A DNA stretch of 64,000 nt from Fontibacillus panacisegetis (GTDB lineage: Bacteria > Bacillota > Bacilli > Paenibacillales > Paenibacillaceae), in NCBI RefSeq assembly GCF_900102215.1, contig NZ_FNBG01000016.1, forward strand, positions 1-64,000, read 5' to 3'. The translations under genes were made by a program, and so were the position numbers. The notes below the pieces were generated by a model. It was given only the letters and a program-made list of their open reading frames with translations, had not been told where the DNA came from and did no database searches. Shown here in pieces: positions 8,758 to 16,567 of this stretch (positions are counted from its first letter, which is position 1; every line of letters begins with the position of its first letter).

Positions 8758-9522
8758 ATGATTAAGAGAAAGAAGCTTTTGTTGTTTGGAGCGGCTATTG
8801 CGTTGGCTCTATCGTCATTTGCTATAGGAGCTGCGGGGGCAGGGAGATTTCAGTTGATTGTTAATGGAAAAACAGCAACAACAGAGGTAAAAGTGATCAA
8901 CAATACAACCTACGTGCCTTTGCGAGCAGTATCGGAAATGCTCGGTGCGAAGGTGACATATGATAGTGCTACAGGGACGATCACGATTAATAGTGAGGGA
9001 GCCGCTGTTGTACCAAGTACTCCTCCTAGTCAAGACACACCTACTACTAACACGAAATCAAGCGAAAATAGTCGGCTAAATCCTGCAGAGATTGGAACAA
9101 CGCTTTCTTTTGCCGTAAAAAATATTGTTAGTGAATACAGCGGAAATGTAAGCATTTCGCAAGTTATCAGAGGTGATCAAGCTTGGCAGATGATTCATGA
9201 AGCCAATATGTTCAACAATGAACCAACTGATGGTTACGAATATATGCTGGTGAAAGCCAAAGTTACGATCACTAAAAATTCAAAATCCGACGCTGCGGTT
9301 GATCTTTGGGGCGGTGACTTCACATTAGTTTCTGCTACTGGAACAGCCTACGATACCCGGGCAGTTGTAACACCTGATCCTAAACTTGATGCAAGTATCT
9401 ATGTAGGGTCATCAAATGAGGGCTGGGTAGCTTTTCAAGTTAAAAAAAGTGACGAGTCACCATTGATTGTGTTTGAACGAAAGTATGATGGGTCAGGCGG
9501 GGTTTGGTTCAAAACAAAATAA
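8758..9522 (+). CDS. Secreted copper-amine-oxidase-N domain protein with DUF4352-like domain
   Basis: The 254-residue protein has a signal peptide (residues 1-28). A stalk-type domain follows (residues 30-80: VNGKTATTEVKVINNTTYV, PLRAVSEMLGAKVTYD, GTITI), the copper amine oxidase N-terminal-like module very common in Paenibacillus surface proteins. After a Ser/Thr/Pro linker, the C-terminal part (residues 105-254) has the beta-sandwich pattern of DUF4352 lipoproteins (YMLVKAKVTITKNS, GWVAFQVKKSD). It probably acts on the cell surface; its ligand is unknown. The ATG at 8758 directly follows GAGGGGATTAG. Confidence 0.8.
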   Translation: MIKRKKLLLFGAAIALALSSFAIGAAGAGRFQLIVNGKTATTEVKVINNTTYVPLRAVSEMLGAKVTYDSATGTITINSEGAAVVPSTPPSQDTPTTNTKSSENSRLNPAEIGTTLSFAVKNIVSEYSGNVSISQVIRGDQAWQMIHEANMFNNEPTDGYEYMLVKAKVTITKNSKSDAAVDLWGGDFTLVSATGTAYDTRAVVTPDPKLDASIYVGSSNEGWVAFQVKKSDESPLIVFERKYDGSGGVWFKTK

Positions 9523-9530
9523 CATAACTA

Positions 9531-9674
9531 TCATTCAAGGTTCTCACCAGTGGTGAGACCTTTTATTTTGGCTTTAGCCAGTTGGATGGATGGTTCTGTC
9601 TCTCGACGACGGTTATAGGCAATAACCACCCTATGGGTCTTCGCTTCACGAATTTGCTTGGAAATGGTAGTGGT
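9531..9674 (-). other. Possible gene tail of unknown origin
   Basis: A 47-codon minus-strand open frame with coding-like composition (SKQIREAKTHRVVIAYNRRR, then EPSIQLAKAKI) ends inside the terminator. It has no start codon or ribosome site and an in-frame stop lies just upstream, so it would be a fragment. I cannot assign it. Nothing else is recognisable between 9675 and 9811. Confidence 0.25.
9537..9569 (+). terminator. Rho-independent terminator
   Basis: AAGGTTCTCACC and GGTGAGACCTTTT form a nearly perfect 11-bp stem with a three-base AGT loop, followed by TTTTATTTT. It ends the copper-amine-oxidase-N gene. Confidence 0.85.
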
Positions 9675-9811
9675 TCATATATAAGCACAGGAAAAACACT
9701 TCCATAAAGGTGAAGCAAGTTTTATTTTTAATCTGATTTTCAGGTATCAGTAATGTTAGATTAAGGAATGGCCTATATAGTAATAGTACCCCCTTCTTTT
9801 GTTTATATATG

Positions 9812-10222
9812 AAGAGAGGCTGTCCCAAAAGTTATCTAAGATAACTTTGAGGGACGCCTCTTGTTTAGCAGTGTAAAGGCAAGATATCAGGAAAAGGATG
9901 CAAAAATACAGTTTTTTTTAAAGTAGCCTTGAAAGGATGAACAAAAGCCTGCAAAAATGCAGGAATATGGTTCAGAATGGACTAGTTTGAAGAGAATCCT
10001 TAGAGGAAGCCTGCACATTTGCAACAATTTAGGGCATTTAGAGGCTTTACATAAACAAAGCCTGCACATTTGCAGGAATTTCAGGAATTCCGCAGCATGA
10101 CACTATTACACATGAGATACGGTCATAGAATGTGTGGCAGGATCAAGCGGTGCAGGGATCATCTTCCTTGCACCGCTATTTCTAGTTTTAACAGTAACCC
10201 TACTTTTGGGACAGCCCCTCTT
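9812..10222. mobile_element. MITE-like element with 21-bp terminal inverted repeats
   Basis: The ends at 9812-9832 (AAGAGAGGCTGTCCCAAAAG...) and 10202-10222 are inverted copies differing at one position. The element is about 411 bp and carries no transposase. The left end itself folds into a long hairpin (GAGGCTGTCCC...GGGACGCCTC, 9816-9860). Internally it contains four TGCA-palindrome modules (9897, 9948, 10010 and 10061) and another hairpin near 10146-10175 (GCGGTGCAGGG...CTTGCACCGC). No clear target duplication was found. It sits between convergent genes. Confidence 0.65.
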
Positions 10223-10274
10223 AGGTTCAAGGATCTAATCTCAAGGTCATAATCAAATTTACGATTTAAATGAC

Positions 10275-12050
10275 CTATTCAATAGATTTGTTCAAATCTT
10301 CAATCGATTCGATATCCACATATGCAGGCACAACCAACCCGGTTTTAACACCCGTCATATTGGGACCAAGATCCTCCAGTTGGCTACTATATTTGTCCCA
10401 ATAATCGGCATGGGTCAAGGGAAGCCATGCTGCGGCAGTGAAATCTACATCACCATTTGCTACACCAGTCCACATCGGACCGGCCTCCACTTGAAGTGCG
10501 GTTACTTTATAGCCCAGTTTTTGTTCTAAGATGTACTGGAGCAGGTGAGAACTGGCAATCTCCGAATCCCAAGCTACATAGCTCAGAGTTAAACTTTGAC
10601 CTGCTACAGTTGGAATGCCCTTAATCCATTCATCCACGTGGTCCTTATGTGCCTCCGCCCACTGTGCTGCGGCTTTATTTGGTGTTTCTCCGCTCTGTAT
10701 AGAAGTCATGATCTCACCCATTTCATCCGAGGTCCAATGGAACCGTTTCAGAAATTCATAGGCCGAAGGTTGATCCTCAGCAAGACCGAGGCGAGCGACA
10801 GTGTGGATTTCCTCAGCATCTCCGTAAGCTTTAAGCGGGTCTTCTAAATATTTAAGATCGTACTTGTTGAACATCCAGTGCGGAGTCCACCCGGTAATAA
10901 CAATTGGCTCTTCTTTGCGTATCGCTTTATCCAGTGCGGCAGTCATGGCGGCACTAGATCCTTCAATTAAATTCCAACCCTCCAGCTTGTAGTCTTGTAG
11001 GGCTAATGCTGTTGATTTCATAATGCCGGACCCAGGATCGATTCCGATAATATTATAATCGAAAAGTGTTCCGACAGAATTCTCCCGTTGAGTCTTGGAA
11101 GTGACTTCTTCACCTTGCTGAAGCACAGCTTGTATTATTCCTCCGAACAGGATGACAATAATTAGTGCTGTGGGAATAACCCATCCTCTAAGGGAGCGTT
11201 TTACTCCGATGACAGCGACTTTTTTTCGTTTTGGTTTCAGCAGCCTCTGAGTGAAACGATCAAGAACGATTGCGAGCACAACGACAGCAAGTCCAGCTTC
11301 GAAGCCCTGACCGATCTTAAGCTGAGTCACAGCACGATATACTTCCGCCCCGATGCCCTGTGCACCTATCATCGATGCGATGACAACCATCGATAGGGAC
11401 AACATGATCGTCTGGTTAATCCCGGCCATCATAGTTGGCATGGCAAGAGGTAACTCTACTTTGAATAATTTCTGCCATGAAGTTGAACCGAAGGCATCTG
11501 CCGCCTCACTTAATTCTTGAGACACTTGTTTGATACCGAGATATGTCAGGCGAATAGTCGGCGGGATTGCAAAGATTACGGATGCGATTACACCCGGAAC
11601 AACGCCAAGACTGAAGAAGGTGACTGCAGGAAGCAAATAGACAAAAGCTGGCATGGTCTGCATGAAATCAAGGACCGGAGATATGATGCGATGAGTTCCT
11701 TTGCTGTAAGCACTCCAGATTCCGATTGGAATACCAAGCACGATGGAGATAAGTCCTGAGGTGATGACGAGACCTAGCGTATTCATCGTATGTTCCCAGT
11801 AACCAAAGTTATCAATTAGCAGAAAGCCAATGACGGTGAAAAACATCAACGGTAGACGACCGATAGCAAATGCTAGTATGCCGATAATCGTGATGAAGAG
11901 GAGTGGATGAGGCAAGAGGAATATCCAAGAGAAGAAGGTTACAATGTTTTCAATAACCGTGGATATAGCATCAAACATTCCACCTAGATGATTCTCCATC
12001 CATGCAACGATCCAATCGATCCAGTCAGCGAGCGGAATTTTTGGTGTCAT
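10275..12050 (-). CDS. Glycine betaine ABC transporter, fused permease and substrate-binding protein
   Basis: The 591-residue protein is a fusion. Residues 1-300 are an OpuAB/ProW-type permease with several membrane spans and the coupling-loop region (LSEAADAFGSTSWQKLFKVELPLA). After another membrane span (about 293-313) comes an OpuAC-type betaine-binding domain on the outside. Its two lobes are in swapped order relative to Bacillus subtilis OpuAC: GIDPGSGIMKST...VTGWTPHWMFNKYDLKYL first, then YVAWDSEIASSH...DLGPNMTGVKTGL. Trp residues of the betaine cage are present (GWTPHWMF, AWLP). It imports compatible solutes under osmotic stress. The start overlaps the ATPase stop by four bases. Confidence 0.92.
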   Translation of the reverse strand: MTPKIPLADWIDWIVAWMENHLGGMFDAISTVIENIVTFFSWIFLLPHPLLFITIIGILAFAIGRLPLMFFTVIGFLLIDNFGYWEHTMNTLGLVITSGLISIVLGIPIGIWSAYSKGTHRIISPVLDFMQTMPAFVYLLPAVTFFSLGVVPGVIASVIFAIPPTIRLTYLGIKQVSQELSEAADAFGSTSWQKLFKVELPLAMPTMMAGINQTIMLSLSMVVIASMIGAQGIGAEVYRAVTQLKIGQGFEAGLAVVVLAIVLDRFTQRLLKPKRKKVAVIGVKRSLRGWVIPTALIIVILFGGIIQAVLQQGEEVTSKTQRENSVGTLFDYNIIGIDPGSGIMKSTALALQDYKLEGWNLIEGSSAAMTAALDKAIRKEEPIVITGWTPHWMFNKYDLKYLEDPLKAYGDAEEIHTVARLGLAEDQPSAYEFLKRFHWTSDEMGEIMTSIQSGETPNKAAAQWAEAHKDHVDEWIKGIPTVAGQSLTLSYVAWDSEIASSHLLQYILEQKLGYKVTALQVEAGPMWTGVANGDVDFTAAAWLPLTHADYWDKYSSQLEDLGPNMTGVKTGLVVPAYVDIESIEDLNKSIE

Positions 12051-13252
12051 TTCGGCTCCCCTCCTTCAGATTGATTAACATAGCCGGCTAGTGCTCCAAG
12101 AAGAGCTCCCCGGATAATAATACCAAGTAGCTTGCCTTGGCCATCTACAACTGAAACCGGAACCTTGGCAGAACTTGTGAGTTCAAACATATCACCGAGA
12201 AGTATGTCTGGTTCAACTCGTGGGACATCAGTCATTAGAATGTCTGATAATGACTTTCCAGCCTTCGCTGCTGCAGAAGCATCCTCGGCTGTAATTGCTC
12301 CTAGTAATGCTTTGGAGCGGTTCACGACAAATAAATTAGAGATTCCTAGTTCACGCATGAGTTCCAGCGCAACGCGTGGGCCCCGGTCTAGTGTAATCGT
12401 CTCTGGGCGCCGCATAACATGGGCAGCGGTGAGTACTTTAGATAGATCTACATCCTCAATGAAACGTTCCACATAGCGATTGGCTGGTTGAGTCAGCATT
12501 TCTTCCGGTGTTCCGATTTGTACTAGTGATCCGTCCTTCATCAAGGCGATACGATCACCGATTCGGAGAGCTTCATCAAGATCATGGGTTATAAAGATAA
12601 TTGTTTTCTTCATTTTTTCCTGCAATTCAAGTAATTCATCCTGCATATCGCGGCGAATTAACGGGTCAAGTGCGCTGAAGGCCTCGTCCATCAGAAGTAC
12701 CTCAGGGTCATTTGCCAAAGCACGAGCAAGACCTACCCGCTGTTGCATACCACCACTTAGTTCATCGGGTATTTTGTCTCCCCAGCCTTTTAAACCGACT
12801 AATTCGAGCGCTTGCTGAGCTTTATCCCTACGGGTTTCTAACCCTATTCTCTGGATTTCCAGACCGTATTCTACGTTCTGAAGTACAGTACGGTGCGGAA
12901 AAAGTGCGAATTTTTGGAATACCATACTGATGCTTTTCTGCCGCACTTTCCTTAGCTGGGCTTTATTCATCTTCATTAGATCCTGCCCGTGAATCAGCAC
13001 CTCGCCCGACGTAGGATCAATCAGTCGATTGAGCATTCGAACTAAGGTGGACTTGCCGCTTCCTGAGAGTCCCATAATGACAAAGATTTCACCCTCGTTA
13101 ATTTCGAGACTGACCTTGTTGACCCCCACCGTGATTCCTTTACTGGCCAGTTTCTCTTTGCTATAGCCTTGTTCTAAGAGATGAAGACCTGCTTCCGCAT
13201 TTGGGCCGAACAATTTGGTAACATTTCGGACTTCGATTATGGATTTTGTCAA
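12047..13252 (-). CDS. opuAA: Glycine betaine ABC transporter ATP-binding protein (OpuAA/ProV type)
   Basis: The 401-residue ATPase has Walker A GLSGSGKST at 61-69, the Q-loop VFQKFALFPHRTV, the signature LSGGMQQR, Walker B VLLMDEAFSALD and the H-loop ITHD. Its C-terminal half has tandem CBS domains (from about residue 275), which in OpuA-type pumps sense ionic strength. The N-terminus has the family-specific insert GPNAEAGLHLLEQGYSKE. The start is TTG at 13252 with AAAGGGG eight bases upstream; no ATG fits. It is the first gene of a two-gene operon with the fused permease/binding protein. Confidence 0.93.
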   Translation of the reverse strand: MTKSIIEVRNVTKLFGPNAEAGLHLLEQGYSKEKLASKGITVGVNKVSLEINEGEIFVIMGLSGSGKSTLVRMLNRLIDPTSGEVLIHGQDLMKMNKAQLRKVRQKSISMVFQKFALFPHRTVLQNVEYGLEIQRIGLETRRDKAQQALELVGLKGWGDKIPDELSGGMQQRVGLARALANDPEVLLMDEAFSALDPLIRRDMQDELLELQEKMKKTIIFITHDLDEALRIGDRIALMKDGSLVQIGTPEEMLTQPANRYVERFIEDVDLSKVLTAAHVMRRPETITLDRGPRVALELMRELGISNLFVVNRSKALLGAITAEDASAAAKAGKSLSDILMTDVPRVEPDILLGDMFELTSSAKVPVSVVDGQGKLLGIIIRGALLGALAGYVNQSEGGEPK

Positions 13253-13312
13253 ACCATCAACCCCTTTAATTCAATTTTAGCCAAAATACTATGGAGTCTA
13301 TTCGTGCTTACT

Positions 13313-13341
13313 AGTGTAACAAAAGACTTCAATTCGCACAA
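13313..13341 (-). promoter_or_regulatory. Candidate SigA promoter of the betaine transporter operon
   Basis: Read on the minus strand: TTGTGC (13341-13336), a 17-base spacer and TACACT (13318-13313), about 60 bases ahead of the TTG start. The -35 is weak, which suits a regulated or osmotically induced promoter. Confidence 0.5.
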
Positions 13342-13344
13342 ACG

Positions 13345-13389
13345 AAAAACTGTTCATAAAGATCGAACAGAAAAAACTGTACATAAAGA
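13345..13389 (+). repeat. Tandem 18-bp direct repeats between opuA operon and gbsR
   Basis: AAAAACTGTTCATAAAGA at 13345-13362 is repeated with one change at 13372-13389, a 27-bp step (about 2.6 helical turns). The first copy overlaps a small palindrome GTTC-N9-GAAC. They lie immediately upstream of the opuA -35 and before the divergent regulator gene, so they are candidate binding sites for that regulator. Confidence 0.55.
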
Positions 13390-13496
13390 ATGTTGGTATT
13401 TCTCCTTAATACTTCAACATACTATCCAAGAGTCTTCTTTACATTTCGGTATGACTTTCTTAATATAGAAGAGACATTGCGATAGGAGGTGCAAGC

Positions 13497-14054
13497 ATGA
13501 GCTTGGACCAGCTTTCTCCGGAACAACATTCTACATTATTGAAGATACGTAAGCGTGTTATAGAGGCTATAGGAAGAAACATGGATTTGTATGGTGTACC
13601 TATTTCAACAGGGCACTTGTATGGACTGTTGTATTTTGCTGATAAACCAATGACTTTGGATGAAATGGGCTTGGAAATGAGTATGAGTAAGACAAGTATG
13701 AGTACAGGGGTTAGGACCTTGCTTGATCTCAAGATGGTCAATAAGGTCTGGGAGAAGGGCTCACGTAAGGATTTATACGAAGTTGAAAGCGACTGGTATC
13801 AGTCGTTCACAGACTTCTTCTCCACAAAATGGAGAAAAGCTGTAGAGAATAATATTCTTGTGCTACGCCGATCTATTGAAGAGGTTAACGTATATCTTCA
13901 ATCACAGTTAGAGGGGCCTATTCATGATGTTCTTTTGGAGGATCAACGGAAGATGAAGGAGGCTGTTCAATATTATGAATGGCTGGACAGGTTGATCGAT
14001 GCAATGGAAAGTGGCGAAATCTATAAGCTGGTTCCGAAGTCCCCCATAATCTAG
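13497..14054 (+). CDS. GbsR/OpcR-family choline/betaine-responsive repressor
   Basis: The 185-residue protein has a MarR-like winged helix in the first 100 residues (VPISTGHLYGLLYFADKPMTLDEMG, MSKTSMSTGVRTLLDLKMV) and an alpha-helical C-terminal effector part, matching the GbsR family that controls glycine betaine synthesis and choline/betaine uptake in Bacillus. The ATG follows ATAGGAGG. It is divergent from the opuA-type transporter, which makes that operon its likely target and fits local regulation of osmoprotectant uptake. Confidence 0.85.
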   Translation: MSLDQLSPEQHSTLLKIRKRVIEAIGRNMDLYGVPISTGHLYGLLYFADKPMTLDEMGLEMSMSKTSMSTGVRTLLDLKMVNKVWEKGSRKDLYEVESDWYQSFTDFFSTKWRKAVENNILVLRRSIEEVNVYLQSQLEGPIHDVLLEDQRKMKEAVQYYEWLDRLIDAMESGEIYKLVPKSPII

Positions 14055-14130
14055 CCATGGGAGAATTTTCGAGTATACTATATAAGTTGAACTAAAGAAA
14101 GAACGACATCATTAGTAAAAGCAGGTACAA

Positions 14131-14338
14131 GATCAGGAAAAGTATGCAAAAATACAGTTTTTTTAAAGTAGAAATGAAAGAATGAGCAAGAGGTTGCAAA
14201 TGTGCAGCAATTTTTTTCGTAAGTGTCCAGTTTGAAGAGGATTTTAGAAAAAGCCTGCACATCTGCAGGAATTTAGCATATTTTGAGACTTTACATCATA
14301 AAAGCCTGCACATCTGCAGGAATTTCAGGAATTCTGCA
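14131..14338. repeat. Dispersed TGCA-palindrome repeat, copy B
   Basis: Clearly related to the interior of the MITE-like element at 9812-10222 and to the copy at 27549: an ATGCAAAAATACAG module, a TTTGAAGAG-type spacer, and two CCTGCACATCTGCAGG palindromes at 14254-14269 and 14305-14320, each followed by AATTT. The flanking hairpin and 21-bp ends of the first copy are missing here. Confidence 0.7.
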
Positions 14339-14544
14339 TTGCGAACCTCATAACTCTAGTGTAGAAGGAAAAGCGATGGAAAGAACATTTTACCCAGCTG
14401 CCTATATACGTACAATCATTAGTTCAATGTTATTGCAATCGCCTTCAAAAATAATGAACCAGAAAAGACAGGATTAGTCTATTTTTGAAATTTTGTATCG
14501 CAAGGAAAACCGAAGGGGAATCACTTTTCGGGGTATCACAAATA

Positions 14545-14600
14545 GAGGGGCTGTTCCTGAGTAGATAAAAACTGCTCATGGGGTAGCCCCGTTATTTGTT
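14545..14600 (+). terminator. Terminator-like hairpin in a gene-free stretch
   Basis: GGGGCTGTTCC at 14547-14557 pairs with GGGGTAGCCCC ending at 14590, around a weaker inner stem, and is followed by GTTATTTGTT. It resembles the GGCTGTCCC hairpins at 9816 and 27551. Apart from the repeat and this hairpin, I see no gene between 14055 and 14740; a 33-codon frame from 14374 (MERTFYPAAYIRTII) has no support. Confidence 0.5.
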
Positions 14601-14655
14601 AACGGCAAACCGCTATCCGATGGTAAGCAGAACAGCTTGTGTTATGTATATTGTT

Positions 14656-14684
14656 TTGACCGTTTAATGTAACCTTGATAGAAT
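14656..14684 (+). promoter_or_regulatory. SigA promoter of the MarR regulator gene
   Basis: TTGACC at 14656-14661, a 17-base spacer and TAGAAT at 14679-14684, about 57 bases ahead of the ATG at 14741. Confidence 0.65.
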
Positions 14685-14740
14685 TAGCATAATGGTTTTA
14701 AAAGCTGTTTATACTTTAGAATAGATCAGGTGAGTTGGAA

Positions 14741-15169
14741 ATGAATGAACACAATAAAAATGAACTTTTAGATATTTGGTTAACCTTGACTCATTTTCAA
14801 TCGAAAATAAACGATGAACTGGAGCAGGCACTTCAGGAGCAATTTGATTTATCCTTGAAGGAATTTTATGTCCTCAATTTCATATCGCAAACTGAGGAGA
14901 AGAAATTGAGATTACAGCAGCTGCAGGATATGGTTGGTTTAAGCCAAAGTGCTATATCCAGGCTGGTAGGAAGAATGGAGGCCAAAAATTGTGGAGCCCT
15001 GCAAAGACATATATGTGAGGATGATCGCAGAGGGGTTTATACATGTATTACTGAGCTAGGCGAAAAAAAATTACAAAAAGCGCTTGTAACCTTCAATGAG
15101 GTTCTACAATCTGCTCTTTTAAAAGATGGACTGAAATCAGAATTACAAGCACTTATCCAAAAGCTTTGA
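14741..15169 (+). CDS. MarR-family transcriptional regulator
   Basis: The 142-residue protein has the MarR winged-helix pattern: helices with FYVLNFIS, the recognition region LRLQQLQDMVGLSQSAISRLVGRMEAK, and the wing with DDRRGVYTCITELGEKKL. The ATG at 14741 follows AGGTGAG; a TTG six bases earlier is in frame but lies on the ribosome site. It lies 91 bases upstream of namA in the same direction and probably controls it. The inducer is not predictable; related regulators sense electrophiles or aromatic compounds, which are also typical substrates of old yellow enzymes. Confidence 0.85.
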   Translation: MNEHNKNELLDIWLTLTHFQSKINDELEQALQEQFDLSLKEFYVLNFISQTEEKKLRLQQLQDMVGLSQSAISRLVGRMEAKNCGALQRHICEDDRRGVYTCITELGEKKLQKALVTFNEVLQSALLKDGLKSELQALIQKL

Positions 15170-15185
15170 TACGATAATGTGCAAG

Positions 15186-15227
15186 TTGACAAAATATATA
15201 AACGTGCTAATATATATGCGTGTGCAT
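15186..15227 (+). promoter_or_regulatory. namA promoter with overlapping palindrome
   Basis: TTGACA at 15186-15191, 16 bases, then TAATAT at 15208-15213. The palindrome ATGC-GTGT-GCAT at 15216-15227 sits over the expected transcription start, a typical place for a MarR operator. Confidence 0.6.
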
Positions 15228-15260
15228 ACATTTATCTGAAAAAGAGAGGAGTCTTTCTTC

Positions 15261-16283
15261 ATGAAAGATTTATTTAGTCCCTATAAGTTTAAAGGAATGG
15301 AATTAAAGAACCGTATTGCAATGCCTCCAATGTGTCAGTTCTCGGTTGATAAAAAAGATGGTGTTTCAACGGACTGGCATTATTTACACTATGTAAGCCG
15401 TGCAGTTGGCGGAACAGGATTTATTATCATTGAAATGACGGATGTAGAACCGGATGGACGTATTTCCGATTTTGATCTTGGATTATGGTCAGACGAGCAA
15501 ATTCCTGCTTTAAAAAGAATTGTAGATGCCTGCCATAGTTACGGTGCCAAAGTGGGTATCCAAATTGCTCACGCCGGACGAAAAGCGGAAGACGCAGAGG
15601 TGCCCGTAGCTCCATCTGCTATTGCGTTTGATGAAAATTCAAAGCAGCCTAGAGCTCTTTCGACAGAGGAGGTTAAAGGCTTGGTGGAGAAATTCCGCAG
15701 TGCTGTAGCACGTGCAGTGAAGGCCGGGTTTGATGCCATTGAAATACATGGAGCTCACGGTTACTTAATCCATCAGTTTCATTCACCTCTTACCAACAAA
15801 AGAGACGATGAGTATGGTAAAGACCTTACCAAGTTTGGCCGGGAGATTATTGAGGCAGCCAAGGCTGAGATGCCGGAAGACATGCCGCTCATCATGCGTA
15901 TTTCCGCTAAAGAATATGTAGAGGGTGGCTACGGTATTCAGGAGAGCATTGCTTTTGCTAAAGTATATCAACAAGCCGGGGTAGATATGTTTGATATCTC
16001 GTCGGGTGGTGAAGGACCAATTGCCGCATGGGGCAGACCTGGTACTCACGCGGCTTATCAAGTGCCATTAGCTCGTGAAATCAAACAAGCCCTTGATATT
16101 CCTGTCATAGCAGTTGGCAGACTTGATGATCCTATTCTGGCGAATGCGGTTATCGGAAATGAAGATGCCGATCTGGTAGCTGTTGGGAGAGGAATGCTAA
16201 GAAACCCTCATTGGGCATTAGAAGCCGCAGCCAGCTTGAGAAAAGAAACAACGATTCCCAGACAATATACTACAGGTTTCTAA
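15261..16283 (+). CDS. namA: NADPH dehydrogenase NamA (YqjM-type old yellow enzyme)
   Basis: The 340-residue flavoenzyme (usual length about 338) starts LFSPYKFKGMELKNRIAMPPMCQFS. The Cys in PPMCQ is the redox-tuning residue of the YqjM class, and HGAHGYLIHQFHSPLTNKR holds the substrate-binding His pair of the FMN barrel. FMN phosphate binding is seen in VAVGRGMLRNP near the end. It reduces activated C=C bonds of enals, enones and nitro compounds with NADPH, probably for detoxification. The ATG follows AGAGAGGAG. Terminator at 16301. Confidence 0.95.
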   Translation: MKDLFSPYKFKGMELKNRIAMPPMCQFSVDKKDGVSTDWHYLHYVSRAVGGTGFIIIEMTDVEPDGRISDFDLGLWSDEQIPALKRIVDACHSYGAKVGIQIAHAGRKAEDAEVPVAPSAIAFDENSKQPRALSTEEVKGLVEKFRSAVARAVKAGFDAIEIHGAHGYLIHQFHSPLTNKRDDEYGKDLTKFGREIIEAAKAEMPEDMPLIMRISAKEYVEGGYGIQESIAFAKVYQQAGVDMFDISSGGEGPIAAWGRPGTHAAYQVPLAREIKQALDIPVIAVGRLDDPILANAVIGNEDADLVAVGRGMLRNPHWALEAAASLRKETTIPRQYTTGF

Positions 16284-16300
16284 TGTAGGTTGCAGAAAAG

Positions 16301-16356
16301 AGCCAAGGAACAAAAATCCGGTAATTTGCCGTACTATTGTTCCCTGGCTTATTTAA
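16301..16356 (+). terminator. Rho-independent terminator after namA
   Basis: AGCCAAGGAACAA at 16301-16313 pairs with TTGTTCCCTGGCT ending at 16349 (one bulge), followed by TATTT. Confidence 0.75.
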
Positions 16357-16567
16357 AGCCGATGACTCATTAAGAATGTTCAGCAAATGCATTTATGAAA
16401 GTGACTTTCTCGGAGTGTATTTAAGCAGTCACATTTGCTAAATGGGTGACATAAAGTAATCCCCCCTTGATATCGATGTTGATTTTTGTTTATATGTTTT
16501 ATACCGACTGCATTTTTCTGATCAGTTGGAGATAGAATATCAAACATTAATCATTGGAGGTACTGAT

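Noticed and set aside
9887..10069. Cys-rich 60-codon minus-strand frame (MCRLCLCKASKCPK...), with relatives at 27600-27803 and 14078-14260
   Set aside because: The similarity follows from the shared DNA repeat. The palindromes encode the recurring Cys and Phe residues, there is no ribosome site and the start is not kept in all copies.
9887..10080. Regularly spaced short repeats suggesting a CRISPR array
   Set aside because: Units are imperfect palindromes with conserved flanks rather than identical repeats separated by unique spacers, and no cas genes are nearby.
16526..16567. Upstream TTG start for the AraC-GH39 protein
   Set aside because: No ribosome site precedes it, while the GTG at 16568 has GGAGG at ideal spacing and starts directly before the cupin domain.
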